A DNA stretch of 52,852 bases from an uncultured Bacilli bacterium (GCA_910587775.1 CAJUNF010000006.1:1-52852), one strand, 5' to 3'. Counted from the first letter of the stretch, positions 42,049-51,493 are shown. The notes: generated by a model from the sequence alone, not told the origin. Program-made: numbers and translations.

Positions 42049-44286
42049 ATGGATGAAAATATGGAAAACACCAAAGAAATAAAAAATTTGAGTCAGCTAC
42101 GTAATGATACAATTGACTCATTAGAAGTAACAGAAGAAATACTAGAAGAACTAGATGAAAATATGGTAAATAGTACTGAAGAATTTGAATCAATAGTGGA
42201 AAATCAAGAAGAAAAAAAAGAAGAAGAACAAAAAAAGAAAGGTTTAAAAGAAAAAATACAAAGCCTAAAAAAGAAATGGAACCAACTTTCAAAGAAAAAG
42301 AAAATTGGTATAACTATTACCATACTTATTCTAATTGCTTTAATAACGATAGTAATTATAGTATTATTACCAAAAAAGAAAGAAAATGATACAACAAAAG
42401 AACCAGATGTAATTTTAAAAGAAAATAACTATCGATATGAAAATGGCATGCTAATATTTTTAGATAAAAACGAACAAGAAATCGGAAAATATGAATGTCA
42501 AAACAAAGATCAAGAAAAATGTTATGTAGCGAAAAATTCTATAGAAGATTCTTTTGATGAACCAAAAAAAATCTATGAAAATGAAGAATTAGTAACTACA
42601 TGGACAAACTTTATATTAGATCAATATGCCTTTATTTATGATAACGAAGAGGTAGAAAATGGTTTAGTAACACTTTATGATTTTAAAGAAAATAAAGCCC
42701 TAGATACCTATACTTTAGTAAAACAATATCCTTCCCTTGAAAATATGGTTATTCTAAAAAATAAAGTAGACCAATATGGACTTTATCGCATAACACTAGA
42801 AGGGATAGAATCTGTAATACCAAATACTTATGATTATTTAGGTGTAATAGAATACAATAAAAAAGAAACCAATAAAATAGTGGCAAAAAGAAATAATAAA
42901 TGGTATTTAACTGACTTACAAGATAAAACCTTAACGAAAGCAATTGATTATGAAATAAAAGATTACAATGATTCCCATATAAAAATAAAAGATGAAAATG
43001 GCTTTTATCATTTAGTTGACTACAATAATGTAGAAATAAATCAAGATAATTACGAATATATTGATTTAATTGATTCTTACGTCCTATTTATAAAGGATAA
43101 AAAAATGTATGTCCGAGATTATGAAAATCATAAAATGCATATAAATGGGTTAGAACTTGATAATACTTTTTATCTACCAATCAATATCTATAGCAAAGAA
43201 AATCAAAAACTAATTAAAACAGAGAAAAGCTATGAAATATCTTATCAAGGAAACATCATGAAAATAGAAGTGCAAAAGCAAATGGATAAAAAGACTTATC
43301 AAATTAACTTAAACGAAGGAAGAGTAAGTGCAAATCTTGCAAATTTAGATTATTTTGATGGAACATTATATCTATATGAAGATACTGAAAAAACATCTTT
43401 ATTAGGTACTTATGAATGTACAAATAAAAACACCATCGGAGATGAAACAAATGAATTAAATAATTGTAAGATTGCTAGAGAATCGTTTTACCAAGAAAAT
43501 GATCAAGAAGTAGACCAAAAAGAAAATTTAGGCACACTTCCAATTTATAATAAGCGCTTTGCTTTTATTGAAGATGGTACTTCATCAAATGAAACAATCG
43601 TTTTGTATGATTTAAAAGAAAACGAAACAAAAGCACGTTATAAAAATGTTGATGCTGGAGCTTATACCAAAAATAATAATTTAAATTTAGTGACAACAAA
43701 CGGAAGTATTATTCTTGCCCAAACAACTTCTAATAAATTTGGTGCCATAAAAATTGATTATGAAAGTGTATCATCAGCAATCGGTTTTAACTATCAGCAC
43801 TTAGAAAGAATTGGTTTTTACTATTTAGCGCAAGATAGTAGTGGTTACTATTTAATTGATCAAACAGGAAAAAGAATTACTGATGCCTCTACAAACAAAA
43901 TAGCCAATTATAATGATATTTCAAAATATGTTACAAGAAAAAGTGGTACAGAGTATTTCTTATATCCATTTAACGGAAATGGAATAGGAAGTGGAAAATC
44001 ATATATAGAACTTTATGATACACATTATGCAGTAGTATCAAATGGAACATTAAAACTATTTGATTACCAAGATCATACGAAAGATTTATTAGAAGGACAA
44101 ACAGTGCCAAAATTAACTTCTACAGACTACACAAATAAAACAACTCCTGCCTTTAAAATGAATATAGGAAAAGATATTGTATCAATAGAAGTATTAAAAG
44201 AAGATGGAAAATACGAGGTCGTTAAAATAAATCTTAATAAAGTTGAAACACCAGAAAACGAGGAAGATAATAGTGACGCAGAATAA
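42049..44286 (+). CDS. Large single-pass membrane protein with two repeat modules
   Basis: 745 residues: an acidic cytosolic N-terminus (1-62), a Lys-rich stretch, one membrane helix (about 87-107) and a long extracytoplasmic beta-rich region. The latter holds two copies of a module of about 290 residues (about 128-425 and 430-735). Each has a strand ending in GKYEC or GTYEC, a second Cys 10-20 residues on, a QYAFIYD/KRFAFIED strand, L-YDFKEN and WG-repeat-like YGLYRI / FGAIKID segments. The conserved Cys pair suggests a disulfide. The next gene carries a third copy. Function unknown; a sensor or wall-facing scaffold is possible. SD AGGAG. Confidence 0.75.
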   Translation: MDENMENTKEIKNLSQLRNDTIDSLEVTEEILEELDENMVNSTEEFESIVENQEEKKEEEQKKKGLKEKIQSLKKKWNQLSKKKKIGITITILILIALITIVIIVLLPKKKENDTTKEPDVILKENNYRYENGMLIFLDKNEQEIGKYECQNKDQEKCYVAKNSIEDSFDEPKKIYENEELVTTWTNFILDQYAFIYDNEEVENGLVTLYDFKENKALDTYTLVKQYPSLENMVILKNKVDQYGLYRITLEGIESVIPNTYDYLGVIEYNKKETNKIVAKRNNKWYLTDLQDKTLTKAIDYEIKDYNDSHIKIKDENGFYHLVDYNNVEINQDNYEYIDLIDSYVLFIKDKKMYVRDYENHKMHINGLELDNTFYLPINIYSKENQKLIKTEKSYEISYQGNIMKIEVQKQMDKKTYQINLNEGRVSANLANLDYFDGTLYLYEDTEKTSLLGTYECTNKNTIGDETNELNNCKIARESFYQENDQEVDQKENLGTLPIYNKRFAFIEDGTSSNETIVLYDLKENETKARYKNVDAGAYTKNNNLNLVTTNGSIILAQTTSNKFGAIKIDYESVSSAIGFNYQHLERIGFYYLAQDSSGYYLIDQTGKRITDASTNKIANYNDISKYVTRKSGTEYFLYPFNGNGIGSGKSYIELYDTHYAVVSNGTLKLFDYQDHTKDLLEGQTVPKLTSTDYTNKTTPAFKMNIGKDIVSIEVLKEDGKYEVVKINLNKVETPENEEDNSDAE

Positions 44287-45253
44287 AGAGCAAAAGAAAA
44301 AAGTACTTACAGTTATTATTGTTCTTTTAGTCATTTTCCTTCCTCTTTCCATCTGTTCTTTTGTTCTTCATAAGTTAGATGAACAAAACCCACGTCATAA
44401 AGTAATAGAAAATCCAAATCATGAATTTAAATATAATGGAAAATTATATTTTTACAATGTTTCAGGAAATCTACTAGGTACTTATGAGTGTAAAAACATA
44501 GAAGGTATTTGTGATTATGCAACTAGTTTTGAAGATGACAAATTATACTCCATTGATTCTTACAAAAGTCCTGATACAAAGATAAATATTATAAACAATC
44601 GCTATGCTTTTTTAATAGATGCTTCTGATACTAAAAATGCAAAACCATTTTTATTTGATATTTCAAATAACAGAATATACACAACATATACATCAGTAAA
44701 AAACTATGGAATAGGAATTGAAAACGATTTATTTATTGTTGGAAATGACGCTTTAAAATATGGAGTACTAAGTCTCCAAGGAGATCCACAAGTTAAAGTA
44801 AAATTTGACTTCGATTTTATAGGAATCGCTAATTTATTAAACGAAGACGAAAATAAGATTATGAGTGATTTATTAGTTGGCTATCGTGATCAATTTTGGT
44901 TTTTGTTAGATATGAATGGGGCAATTTTAACTAGTGCAATTTCAAAAGAAATTGTGTCATATAACGGAAAACATATCATTGTAAAAGATAATAATGGATA
45001 TGAGGTAGTAGATTATGAAGATAAAATAATCGTTTCTAATGGTCCATACAAAAATTTATCCTTTACTGGAAAATTTGTAAATATTACAGATAATTTTAAT
45101 AATTTCTATGTGTATGATATCAGTACAGAAAGTGCCATAACCACTAATATTTTGGTAAAAATTACAGACAAAGTATCATCGCAAATAAATCAAAACGGAA
45201 AACTAGAAGTAATTAAAAATGGAAAAGTAATAGAGACTGTTGAAATTTCTTAA
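44273..45253 (+). CDS. Membrane protein with one copy of the same repeat module
   Basis: 326 residues from GTG at 44273, behind GAGGAAG, overlapping the previous gene by 14 bases. It has a short basic N-terminus, one membrane helix (about 10-32) and a single extracytoplasmic module with GKLYFYNVSGNLLGTYECKN, a second Cys, NRYAFLID and YGVLSLQG. It is a one-module paralogue of its neighbour and probably made in a fixed ratio by coupled translation. Function unknown. Confidence 0.75.
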   Translation: MTQNKEQKKKVLTVIIVLLVIFLPLSICSFVLHKLDEQNPRHKVIENPNHEFKYNGKLYFYNVSGNLLGTYECKNIEGICDYATSFEDDKLYSIDSYKSPDTKINIINNRYAFLIDASDTKNAKPFLFDISNNRIYTTYTSVKNYGIGIENDLFIVGNDALKYGVLSLQGDPQVKVKFDFDFIGIANLLNEDENKIMSDLLVGYRDQFWFLLDMNGAILTSAISKEIVSYNGKHIIVKDNNGYEVVDYEDKIIVSNGPYKNLSFTGKFVNITDNFNNFYVYDISTESAITTNILVKITDKVSSQINQNGKLEVIKNGKVIETVEIS

Positions 45254-45273
45254 AAATTTGATAAAATAAACAT

Positions 45274-45466
45274 ATATAGCGAAGAACTAGAGGAGTATAA
45301 TGAATTTCTATCAAAAGAGAATTTGTGGTAGGTGAAAACAAATATAGAATGATTTAGAAGGTTGCTAGGGAGTGTATTCGCAGAGTAACTGCGTTATCAA
45401 CTAAAGAGTAAAAAATAAGGTGGTACCACGAGCAATTCGTCCTTTGTGGGGCCACTTTTTTTATTG
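45274..45466 (+). promoter_or_regulatory. T-box riboswitch (valine specifier)
   Basis: Stem I elements: AGTA (45294-45297) opposite GAA (45357-45359), followed by G and the specifier GTT (45361-45363, Val); a CTAG/CTAG lower stem (45287-45290 with 45365-45368); and an apical loop GGTAGGTGAAAA. The T-box antiterminator AAGGTGGTACCACG is at 45418-45430; its bulge TGGT would pair with an ACCA end, which fits tRNA-Val with discriminator A. A terminator hairpin of nested GTGG/CCAC arms then ends in TTTTTTT (45456-45462). Uncharged tRNA-Val should switch on the HD-valS operon. The specifier alignment is by hand, by comparison with the Bacillus glyQS leader. Confidence 0.9.
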
Positions 45467-45476
45467 AGGTGATAAA

Positions 45477-46232
45477 ATGTATGAAAAAGCAATAAACTTT
45501 TTTGAAGAATTTGTAAAAAAATTTGACTTAAAAAAAGATCAAGAAAAAATAGAATCTTATTCTCATAAATATCATCATACTTACCGAGTCGTAGAAAAAA
45601 CACAAGAACTATGTGATTTATTAAATTTGAAAAAAGAAGATATAGAAATTGCCAAAACAATTGCCATTTTTCATGATTTAGGAAGATTTAATCAGCTAAA
45701 AAAGACGAAACAATATAATGATATAAAATCAAATTTTGATCATGCAAAAGAAAGTACTATCATATTAAAAGAGAGTAATTGGTTTCAAAACGAATTTATT
45801 ACTAAAGAAATGGAAGAAATCATTTTATTTGCAGTTTATAATCACAATAAATATGAAATAGCACCAACAAAAAATGAAAAGAATCTGTTTTTTGCGAAAT
45901 TGATTCGAGATGCCGATAAATTAGTAATTATGGCTGAAATAAACGAAAATTTAATAAATTCTTCTATCTCAAAAGAAGTCTTAAAAGAATTTCAAAATGA
46001 AAAATTAATTAATAGAAAAAACATTCAAACATCACTAGATAGTTTTTTAGGAATTTTGTCATTTCCATTTGATTTGAATTTTAAAGAATCAATAATTAAA
46101 TTAGAACAAGATGATATATTAAAGCCTTATTGGCTATGTTTAGAAAAAAATATAGATTCAGTATTGTTAGAAGAATTAAAAGAAATAGTAAAAAAATACT
46201 TAGAAAAAAGAAAGAAGGAAGTTTTATGTTAG
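45477..46232 (+). CDS. HD-domain phosphohydrolase
   Basis: 251 residues with the HD signature: an N-terminal His in YHHTYRVVEKT, the HD pair in IAIFHDLGRF, H in FDHAKES and VYNHNKYE, and a late Asp in LIRDADKL. HD enzymes cleave phosphate esters such as nucleotides or alarmones; the substrate here is unknown. It is the first gene after the T-box and overlaps valS by 7 bases, so valine starvation should raise both. SD TGAGGTGAT. Confidence 0.88.
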   Translation: MYEKAINFFEEFVKKFDLKKDQEKIESYSHKYHHTYRVVEKTQELCDLLNLKKEDIEIAKTIAIFHDLGRFNQLKKTKQYNDIKSNFDHAKESTIILKESNWFQNEFITKEMEEIILFAVYNHNKYEIAPTKNEKNLFFAKLIRDADKLVIMAEINENLINSSISKEVLKEFQNEKLINRKNIQTSLDSFLGILSFPFDLNFKESIIKLEQDDILKPYWLCLEKNIDSVLLEELKEIVKKYLEKRKKEVLC

Positions 46233-48733
46233 GGCCAAAATATGACCATTTAAGTGTAGAACAAGGAAAATATGAAACATGGAAAAAGAAAGGACTTTTT
46301 GAAAGTGGAGACAAAGATAAAATGCCATTTACAATTGTTATTCCACCTCCAAATGTAACAGGAAAATTACATCTTGGGCATGCATGGGACACCTCTTTAC
46401 AAGATATTATTATTCGTTACAAAAGAATGTGTGGATTTGATGCTTTATGGGTTCCTGGAATGGATCATGCTGGAATTGCAACACAAGCTAAGGTTGATAA
46501 AAAATTAAGAGAAGAGGGAATAAATCCTCGTGGTATGTCAAGAGAAGAATGGACTAAAAAAGCTTGGGAATGGAAAGATGAATATGCAAATACAATTTAT
46601 AGCCAGTGGGGGAAATTAGGTTTATCTCTAGATTATAACAAAGAAAGATTCACCTTAGATGAAGGTCTTTCAAATGCAGTACGTAAAGTTTTTGTTGATT
46701 TATATAACGAAGGATTAATTTACCGTGGCGAAAGAATTATCAATTGGGATCCACTTGCCATGACAGCTTTATCGAATGAAGAAGTAATCTATAAAGAAGT
46801 AGAAGGAGCCTTTTATCATATTAAATATTTCTTAAAAGATAGTGAGGAGTATTTAGAAGTTGCAACTACTAGACCAGAAACCCTTTTTGGAGATACGGCT
46901 GTAGCAGTCAATCCTAAAGATGAACGTTATCAAAAATATATTGGAAAAACGGTTATTCTACCATTATTAAATAAAGAAATTCCTGTGATAGGAGATTTTC
47001 ATGCCGATCCCGAGTTTGGAACAGGTGTCGTTAAAATTACTCCTGCTCATGACCCAAATGATTATGAAGTTGGACTTCGTCATGATTTACCAAGAGTCGT
47101 AGTTATGCATCCTAATGGAGTAATGAATGAATTTGCTGGTTGTTATGAAGGATTAGACCGTTTTGAATGTCGCAAGAAAGTCGTGGAAGATTTAACCAGT
47201 CAGAATCTTTTAATTCGTATTGAAAAAATGACACATAGTGTGGGACATTCAGAAAGAACAGATGTATTAGTAGAACCTTACTTATCAAAACAATGGTTTG
47301 TAAAAATGCGTCCTCTTGCCGATGCTGTCTTAGAAAATCAAAAAAACAAAGAAACGAAAGTAAATTTCTTGCCAAATCGTTATGAAAAAATTATGAATCA
47401 TTGGATGGAAATTACCTATGATTGGTGTATTTCTAGACAACTTTGGTGGGGACACAGAATTCCTGCTTGGTATAAAGGAAATGAAGTTTATGTTGGAATG
47501 AATGCACCAGAGGGTGATGATTGGGTACAAGATACCGATGTTTTAGATACTTGGTTTAGTAGTGCTTTATGGCCTTTTAGTACATTGGGATGGCCAGAAG
47601 AAACTGAAGATTTGAAACGATATTATCCAACCAATGTCTTAGTAACAGGTTATGATATTATTCCATTTTGGGTAAATCGAATGACGTTTCAAGGGCTTCA
47701 TTTTACACAGCAAAGACCTTTTGAACATTGTTTGATTCATGGATTAATTCGGGATAAATTAGGGCGAAAAATGAGTAAATCACTTGGAAATGGTGTCGAT
47801 CCTATGGATGTTATTGATTCTTATGGGTCTGATGCTCTAAGATATTATTTAGCAACTTCTACGGCTTCAGGAACAGATCTTCGTTATGAAGAAGAAAAAG
47901 TAAAATCTACTTGGAATTTTATTAATAAAATTTGGAATGCTTCTCGTTTTGTTTTGATGAATACTGAAGATGTAAAAGAAATTGTTTTAACAGATTTAAC
48001 AGCATCCGATGAGTGGATTTTAACTCGTTATGAAAAAACAATTAAAAGTGTTAGAAAATTTATGGATCGCTATGAATTTCAAAATGTTGGAACTCTTTTA
48101 TATGATTTTATTTGGGATGATTTCTGTGATTCTTATATCGAAATGGCGAAATTTCATATTGAGGAAGAACATACTAAAAGTACTTTACTGTTTGTTTTAA
48201 CTGGAATTTTAAAAATGCTTCATCCTTTTATGCCATTTGTAACAGATGAAATTTATCATGAAATGAGTGAGGAAGAAATAACAATCAGTGAGTATCCTAT
48301 TTATGATAAAAAATTAGTATGGAATCAAAGTGAAGAAGCAATTACTGATTTATTAGAGTTTGTTCGTATTTTCCGTAACATCAAGCAAGAAAATAATATT
48401 GGAAAGGATTTTTCGGTATTATTACATTCAGAAATTCCAAGTCTTGCTTTGAAATTATTAAAAATTGAAGAAAAAGTAGGAGATTTCAAGGAAGGAACAG
48501 AATATCCCGTTCTTTATAAGGAATACAAGGTCAGTATTTATTATATGAAAGAAGAAACGGAAGAAGATTTACGTTTAAAAGAAAAACAAATTAGTTTATT
48601 AAAATCAAGTATAGAGCGAAGAGAAAAATTATTAGCGAATGAATCTTATGTTCAAAAAGCTCCTGCTCATTTAGTAGAAGAAGAAAAGAAAAAATTATTA
48701 GAAGAACAAGAAAAATTAGCATCTTTGCAATGA
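46226..48733 (+). CDS. valS: Valyl-tRNA synthetase
   Basis: 835 residues from the ATG behind AAGAAGGAAG inside the end of the HD gene; an in-frame ATG at 46130 would overlap that gene by 100 bases and lacks an SD. Landmarks: PPPNVTGKLHLGHAW (HIGH box at 49-52), the editing domain (ATTRPETLFGDTAVAVNP), ISRQLWWGHRIPAWY, RKMSKSLGNGVDP (KMSKS from K515) and a C-terminal coiled-coil arm. It is slightly short of the usual 880 residues. Confidence 0.98.
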   Translation: MLGPKYDHLSVEQGKYETWKKKGLFESGDKDKMPFTIVIPPPNVTGKLHLGHAWDTSLQDIIIRYKRMCGFDALWVPGMDHAGIATQAKVDKKLREEGINPRGMSREEWTKKAWEWKDEYANTIYSQWGKLGLSLDYNKERFTLDEGLSNAVRKVFVDLYNEGLIYRGERIINWDPLAMTALSNEEVIYKEVEGAFYHIKYFLKDSEEYLEVATTRPETLFGDTAVAVNPKDERYQKYIGKTVILPLLNKEIPVIGDFHADPEFGTGVVKITPAHDPNDYEVGLRHDLPRVVVMHPNGVMNEFAGCYEGLDRFECRKKVVEDLTSQNLLIRIEKMTHSVGHSERTDVLVEPYLSKQWFVKMRPLADAVLENQKNKETKVNFLPNRYEKIMNHWMEITYDWCISRQLWWGHRIPAWYKGNEVYVGMNAPEGDDWVQDTDVLDTWFSSALWPFSTLGWPEETEDLKRYYPTNVLVTGYDIIPFWVNRMTFQGLHFTQQRPFEHCLIHGLIRDKLGRKMSKSLGNGVDPMDVIDSYGSDALRYYLATSTASGTDLRYEEEKVKSTWNFINKIWNASRFVLMNTEDVKEIVLTDLTASDEWILTRYEKTIKSVRKFMDRYEFQNVGTLLYDFIWDDFCDSYIEMAKFHIEEEHTKSTLLFVLTGILKMLHPFMPFVTDEIYHEMSEEEITISEYPIYDKKLVWNQSEEAITDLLEFVRIFRNIKQENNIGKDFSVLLHSEIPSLALKLLKIEEKVGDFKEGTEYPVLYKEYKVSIYYMKEETEEDLRLKEKQISLLKSSIERREKLLANESYVQKAPAHLVEEEKKKLLEEQEKLASLQ

Positions 48734-48752
48734 TAAGAAAGGAAAAAATAGA

Positions 48753-49133
48753 ATGGAAAATATATTAAAAATTAGGAAATGCTTTCGTTGTGGAGCAATA
48801 ATAAAAGAAATCCAAACAGCTCATGAAGCAGATTGTGAAATTACTTGTTGTGGAGAAAAAATGAAAAGTGTAATCGCAAATTCTACGGATGGAGCTATTG
48901 AAAAACATGTACCTGTCATCAAAGTTTTGGATGATTCTATTCAGGTGGAAGTAAAACATGTGATGGAAGAAGAGCATTATATTGAATGGATTGCTTTTCT
49001 TTCTCCAAGCAAAGAACATTTTGTTTATCTAAAACCAAATGATATCGCAGTTGTAACTTATCAATACATTCCAAATACCAAAGTTTATGCTTATTGTAAT
49101 AAACATGGATTGTGGGAAGCACACGTAGATTAA
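48753..49133 (+). CDS. dfx: Desulfoferrodoxin (superoxide reductase)
   Basis: 126 residues with both metal sites: the N-terminal rubredoxin-like site C10, C13, C32, C33, and the catalytic Fe(His)4Cys site with H52 (EKHVP), H69, H75, C115 and H118 (YCNKHG). The enzyme reduces superoxide to peroxide without making oxygen and is typical of anaerobes. SD AGAAAGGA. It is followed by a strong terminator. It lies 20 bases after valS and may be partly read with it. Confidence 0.95.
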   Translation: MENILKIRKCFRCGAIIKEIQTAHEADCEITCCGEKMKSVIANSTDGAIEKHVPVIKVLDDSIQVEVKHVMEEEHYIEWIAFLSPSKEHFVYLKPNDIAVVTYQYIPNTKVYAYCNKHGLWEAHVD

Positions 49134-49140
49134 AGTTCAT

Positions 49141-49178
49141 AAAAAACTGTTTGCATTTTTGCTAACAGTTTTTTCTTG
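49141..49178 (+). terminator. Terminator after desulfoferrodoxin
   Basis: A 15-base stem AAAAAACTGTTTGCA / TGCTAACAGTTTTTT with one mismatch and a 4-base loop, ending in T. The following 165 bases to the next gene are A+T-rich, with only weak small hairpins. Confidence 0.85.
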
Positions 49179-49346
49179 TAATCAAATAACTCTTTTTTAG
49201 TACTCAGCAAAAGAACTTCTAAATAGGAAGTCTTAATACATTTTACAAATTCACTATGAACTTTAGATAAATGGAAACATTAAGTTTCAGACTTTGATAT
49301 TGTAATATTATTTTATTGTTGATAAAATTTAATAGGGAGGTTAAAA

Positions 49347-49907
49347 ATGTTAAATAATAGAGCAATAACCAAAGAATTAAAAAGAGGATCCATCTATGTT
49401 GAAAATGGAGACAAGACTTTAGATAGAGATTTTATAAATATTACATTAGGTAGCACCCTTAAAGTGTATGATGCTCCTGCATTACAAGTCACTGAAAAAA
49501 CACCTGTCAAAGAAATAATTATACCAGAAAATGGTCTAGTTTTAATGCCTAATAAGCTATATATCGGTGCAACTAAGGAATATACTAGAACAAATGGCTT
49601 TGTTCCTATGTTAACAGGAAATGATGAACTAGCAGTTTTGGGATTAAAAACTCATATCACCGCTGGATTTGGGGATAATGGATTTGAAGGAACGTGGACT
49701 TTAGAAATTGAATGTGCTATGCCAACTATCGTATATCGTGATATGCCAATGGGGTGTATTTATTATGTTCCGATAATAGGAGATGGAAACATTTTATATC
49801 GTGGAAAGTATTTCAAACAAATTGAACCTACTGCTTCAAAATTAAATAAAGAATATGAACCAACAAGAACATTAAGAAAGGTAACGGAACATGTTAACAA
49901 CAAATGA
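49347..49907 (+). CDS. dCTP deaminase/dUTPase-like protein (one domain)
   Basis: 186 residues, a full-length Dcd-like fold: RDFINITLGSTLKVYD near the start, GLVLMPNKLYIGAT, THITAGFGDNGFEGTWTLEIE with a Glu (E120) at the catalytic Glu position, and a C-terminal GKYFKQIEPTASKLNKEY resembling the Dcd closing tail. The substrate-binding motif GRSSLARLG of true dCTP deaminases is replaced by GNDELAVLG (91-99). Dcd enzymes are trimers with active sites at subunit interfaces. It overlaps the next gene by 17 bases. SD GGGAGG. It may act with that gene's two domains. Confidence 0.8.
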   Translation: MLNNRAITKELKRGSIYVENGDKTLDRDFINITLGSTLKVYDAPALQVTEKTPVKEIIIPENGLVLMPNKLYIGATKEYTRTNGFVPMLTGNDELAVLGLKTHITAGFGDNGFEGTWTLEIECAMPTIVYRDMPMGCIYYVPIIGDGNILYRGKYFKQIEPTASKLNKEYEPTRTLRKVTEHVNNK

Positions 49908-50961
49908 AATCAAAAAGCAAATGGAACTTGGTAATATTATCATAAAAAATACGAAAGAAGCATCCTTTCATAAACCAAATAGTGTGGATGTTCATTTAGG
50001 TAATACATTATATGTTTATGATTATCAAATATTAGATTCTAGAAAAAGTGCCGAATATTTAAAAGAATTGATGGAAGATAAACCAAAGCATTTAAAGAAA
50101 ATCACGATACCAGATACTGGGTTATTATTAGAACCATATAAATTATATTTATCCAAAACCATTGAAGAAGTGGCATCAATTAACTTTATTCCAGCTTTAA
50201 ACGGAAAGGCATCCTTGTCTCTTCTTGGAGTCAGCATCGAATTAAATAGTGGATATAAGTGGGCTGGATATAAAGGAGCATTGCCTCTGAATATTGTTGC
50301 TACGAAACCAACCATTATTTATCCCGATATTCCAATTGGAAATTTGTCGTTTTTCATAAGTTTAAATCCAAGTGAAAATTTAAGTGATATTAATGGTAAT
50401 TCTTATGGAATATATCCTTCTGGGATGTTAAGTGGAAGTGAGATTTATCAAAGAATGCAAGGAGAAACTCCTGATATTTTGATTGATAAACAAGATAAAA
50501 TTAAAATTAATCCTAATTCTGTAAACCTTACTTTAAATGAAACAATTGGAGTATATACGGAACCAGTTTTAAATATTAAGGAAAAAAATCCATATCAAAA
50601 TATCACAATTCCAGACGAGGGAATGTGGTTATATCCCGATGAAGTATACCTTGGAAGAAGCAATGAATGGATGCACACCAACAAATACATTTCTATGTTA
50701 AGTGGAAGAAGTTCTTTAGGAAGACTTGGATTACATGTTCACTGCTCTGCGGGTATGGGGTCTCTTGGATATCAAGGGTATTGGCATTTAGGAATTCGTC
50801 CTACTTTACCAATAAAAATAATTAAAGATATGGAATGTTGTCAAATATATTTTTATACCCCAGATGGTCAAATAACAGAGACATATCATGGATGTTTTCA
50901 AGATTTACCAAAAGATGAATTGGGAAGCCAAATGCACCGTATCTTAAAAAAAGAAAAATAA
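49891..50961 (+). CDS. Two fused dCTP deaminase-like domains
   Basis: 356 residues. Domain A (about 1-160) begins LTTNEIKKQMELGNIII and has SVDVHLGNTLYVYD. Domain B (about 177-350) begins MLSGSEIYQRMQ and has NSVNLTLNETIGVY and SGRSSLGRLGLHVHCSAGMGSLGYQGYW. In A the Glu position is N134 and the GRSS motif is changed (NGKASLSLLG). In B the GRSSLGRLG motif is intact (272-280) but the Glu is G301. Neither domain alone looks catalytically complete; the upstream protein keeps the Glu. SD AAAGG. The pair could form a pseudo-trimer (three domains) with dCTP/dUTP binding or mixed active sites, or a non-catalytic sensor. Confidence 0.8.
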   Translation: MLTTNEIKKQMELGNIIIKNTKEASFHKPNSVDVHLGNTLYVYDYQILDSRKSAEYLKELMEDKPKHLKKITIPDTGLLLEPYKLYLSKTIEEVASINFIPALNGKASLSLLGVSIELNSGYKWAGYKGALPLNIVATKPTIIYPDIPIGNLSFFISLNPSENLSDINGNSYGIYPSGMLSGSEIYQRMQGETPDILIDKQDKIKINPNSVNLTLNETIGVYTEPVLNIKEKNPYQNITIPDEGMWLYPDEVYLGRSNEWMHTNKYISMLSGRSSLGRLGLHVHCSAGMGSLGYQGYWHLGIRPTLPIKIIKDMECCQIYFYTPDGQITETYHGCFQDLPKDELGSQMHRILKKEK

Positions 50962-51025
50962 TTTAACTCAAATGGACTATTAAGAAAAAGAAATTAATGT
51001 TAAAATGTAATAAGAAGGAGATGTA

Positions 51026-51493
51026 ATGATGAAAAAAATTATTTTATTAACAAGTGTTTTATTACTATCATTTTTATTGGTAGGATGTACAAAAGAAACT
51101 ACGAAAAATATTGAAGGTTCTCTAAATGACATTATGACCAAGCTTTATGAAGGAATTGATGAAAATGAGATGCCGGGTTTAGCAGACAATGTTGAATTAA
51201 ATCAAGAAAACTTTGTGAATTTTGCCTTTGTAGATAACGTAAAATACAAAGAAGCAATTGTAAGTGAACCAGTGATTGGTTCTATTCCTCATTCAGTGGT
51301 TTTAATTCGTTTAGAAAATGCTAGTGATGCCGAGGCTGTTGTAAATGATATTAAAGCAAACGCAAATCCTCGTAAATGGATTTGTACTGAAGCAGAAAAC
51401 ACTTATGTATTATCAAAAGGCGATTTAGTTCTATTAATTATGTCAAATGAATTAGCTGACAAAATAAAAAATAATTTTGAGAATTTAAAATAG
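51026..51493 (+). CDS. Small lipoprotein
   Basis: 155 residues with a lipoprotein signal (lipobox LVGC, Cys at about 21), so it is anchored on the outer face of the membrane. The mature part is a compact alpha/beta domain with a helix (LNDIMTKLYEGI), strands around FVDNVKYKEAIVSEPVIG and VVLIRLENASDAEAVVNDIKANANPRKW, and a Cys near the end. It resembles small lipoproteins of unknown function in Clostridia-type genomes. SD AGAAGGAGA. The MBOAT gene follows after 9 bases, so the two are likely co-transcribed and may act together at the cell surface. Confidence 0.75.
   Translation: MMKKIILLTSVLLLSFLLVGCTKETTKNIEGSLNDIMTKLYEGIDENEMPGLADNVELNQENFVNFAFVDNVKYKEAIVSEPVIGSIPHSVVLIRLENASDAEAVVNDIKANANPRKWICTEAENTYVLSKGDLVLLIMSNELADKIKNNFENLK

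Noticed and set aside
45361..45363. Alternative T-box specifiers ATT, TTT or TTA at 45352-45356
   Set aside because: Only GTT at 45361 lies at the right distance after the GAA element, and only it agrees with valS and with a TGGT bulge for an ACCA end.
46130..46225. A longer valS start at 46130
   Set aside because: It would overlap the HD gene by about 100 bases and lacks an SD; the ATG at 46226 has AAGAAGGAAG and matches the usual ValS N-terminus.
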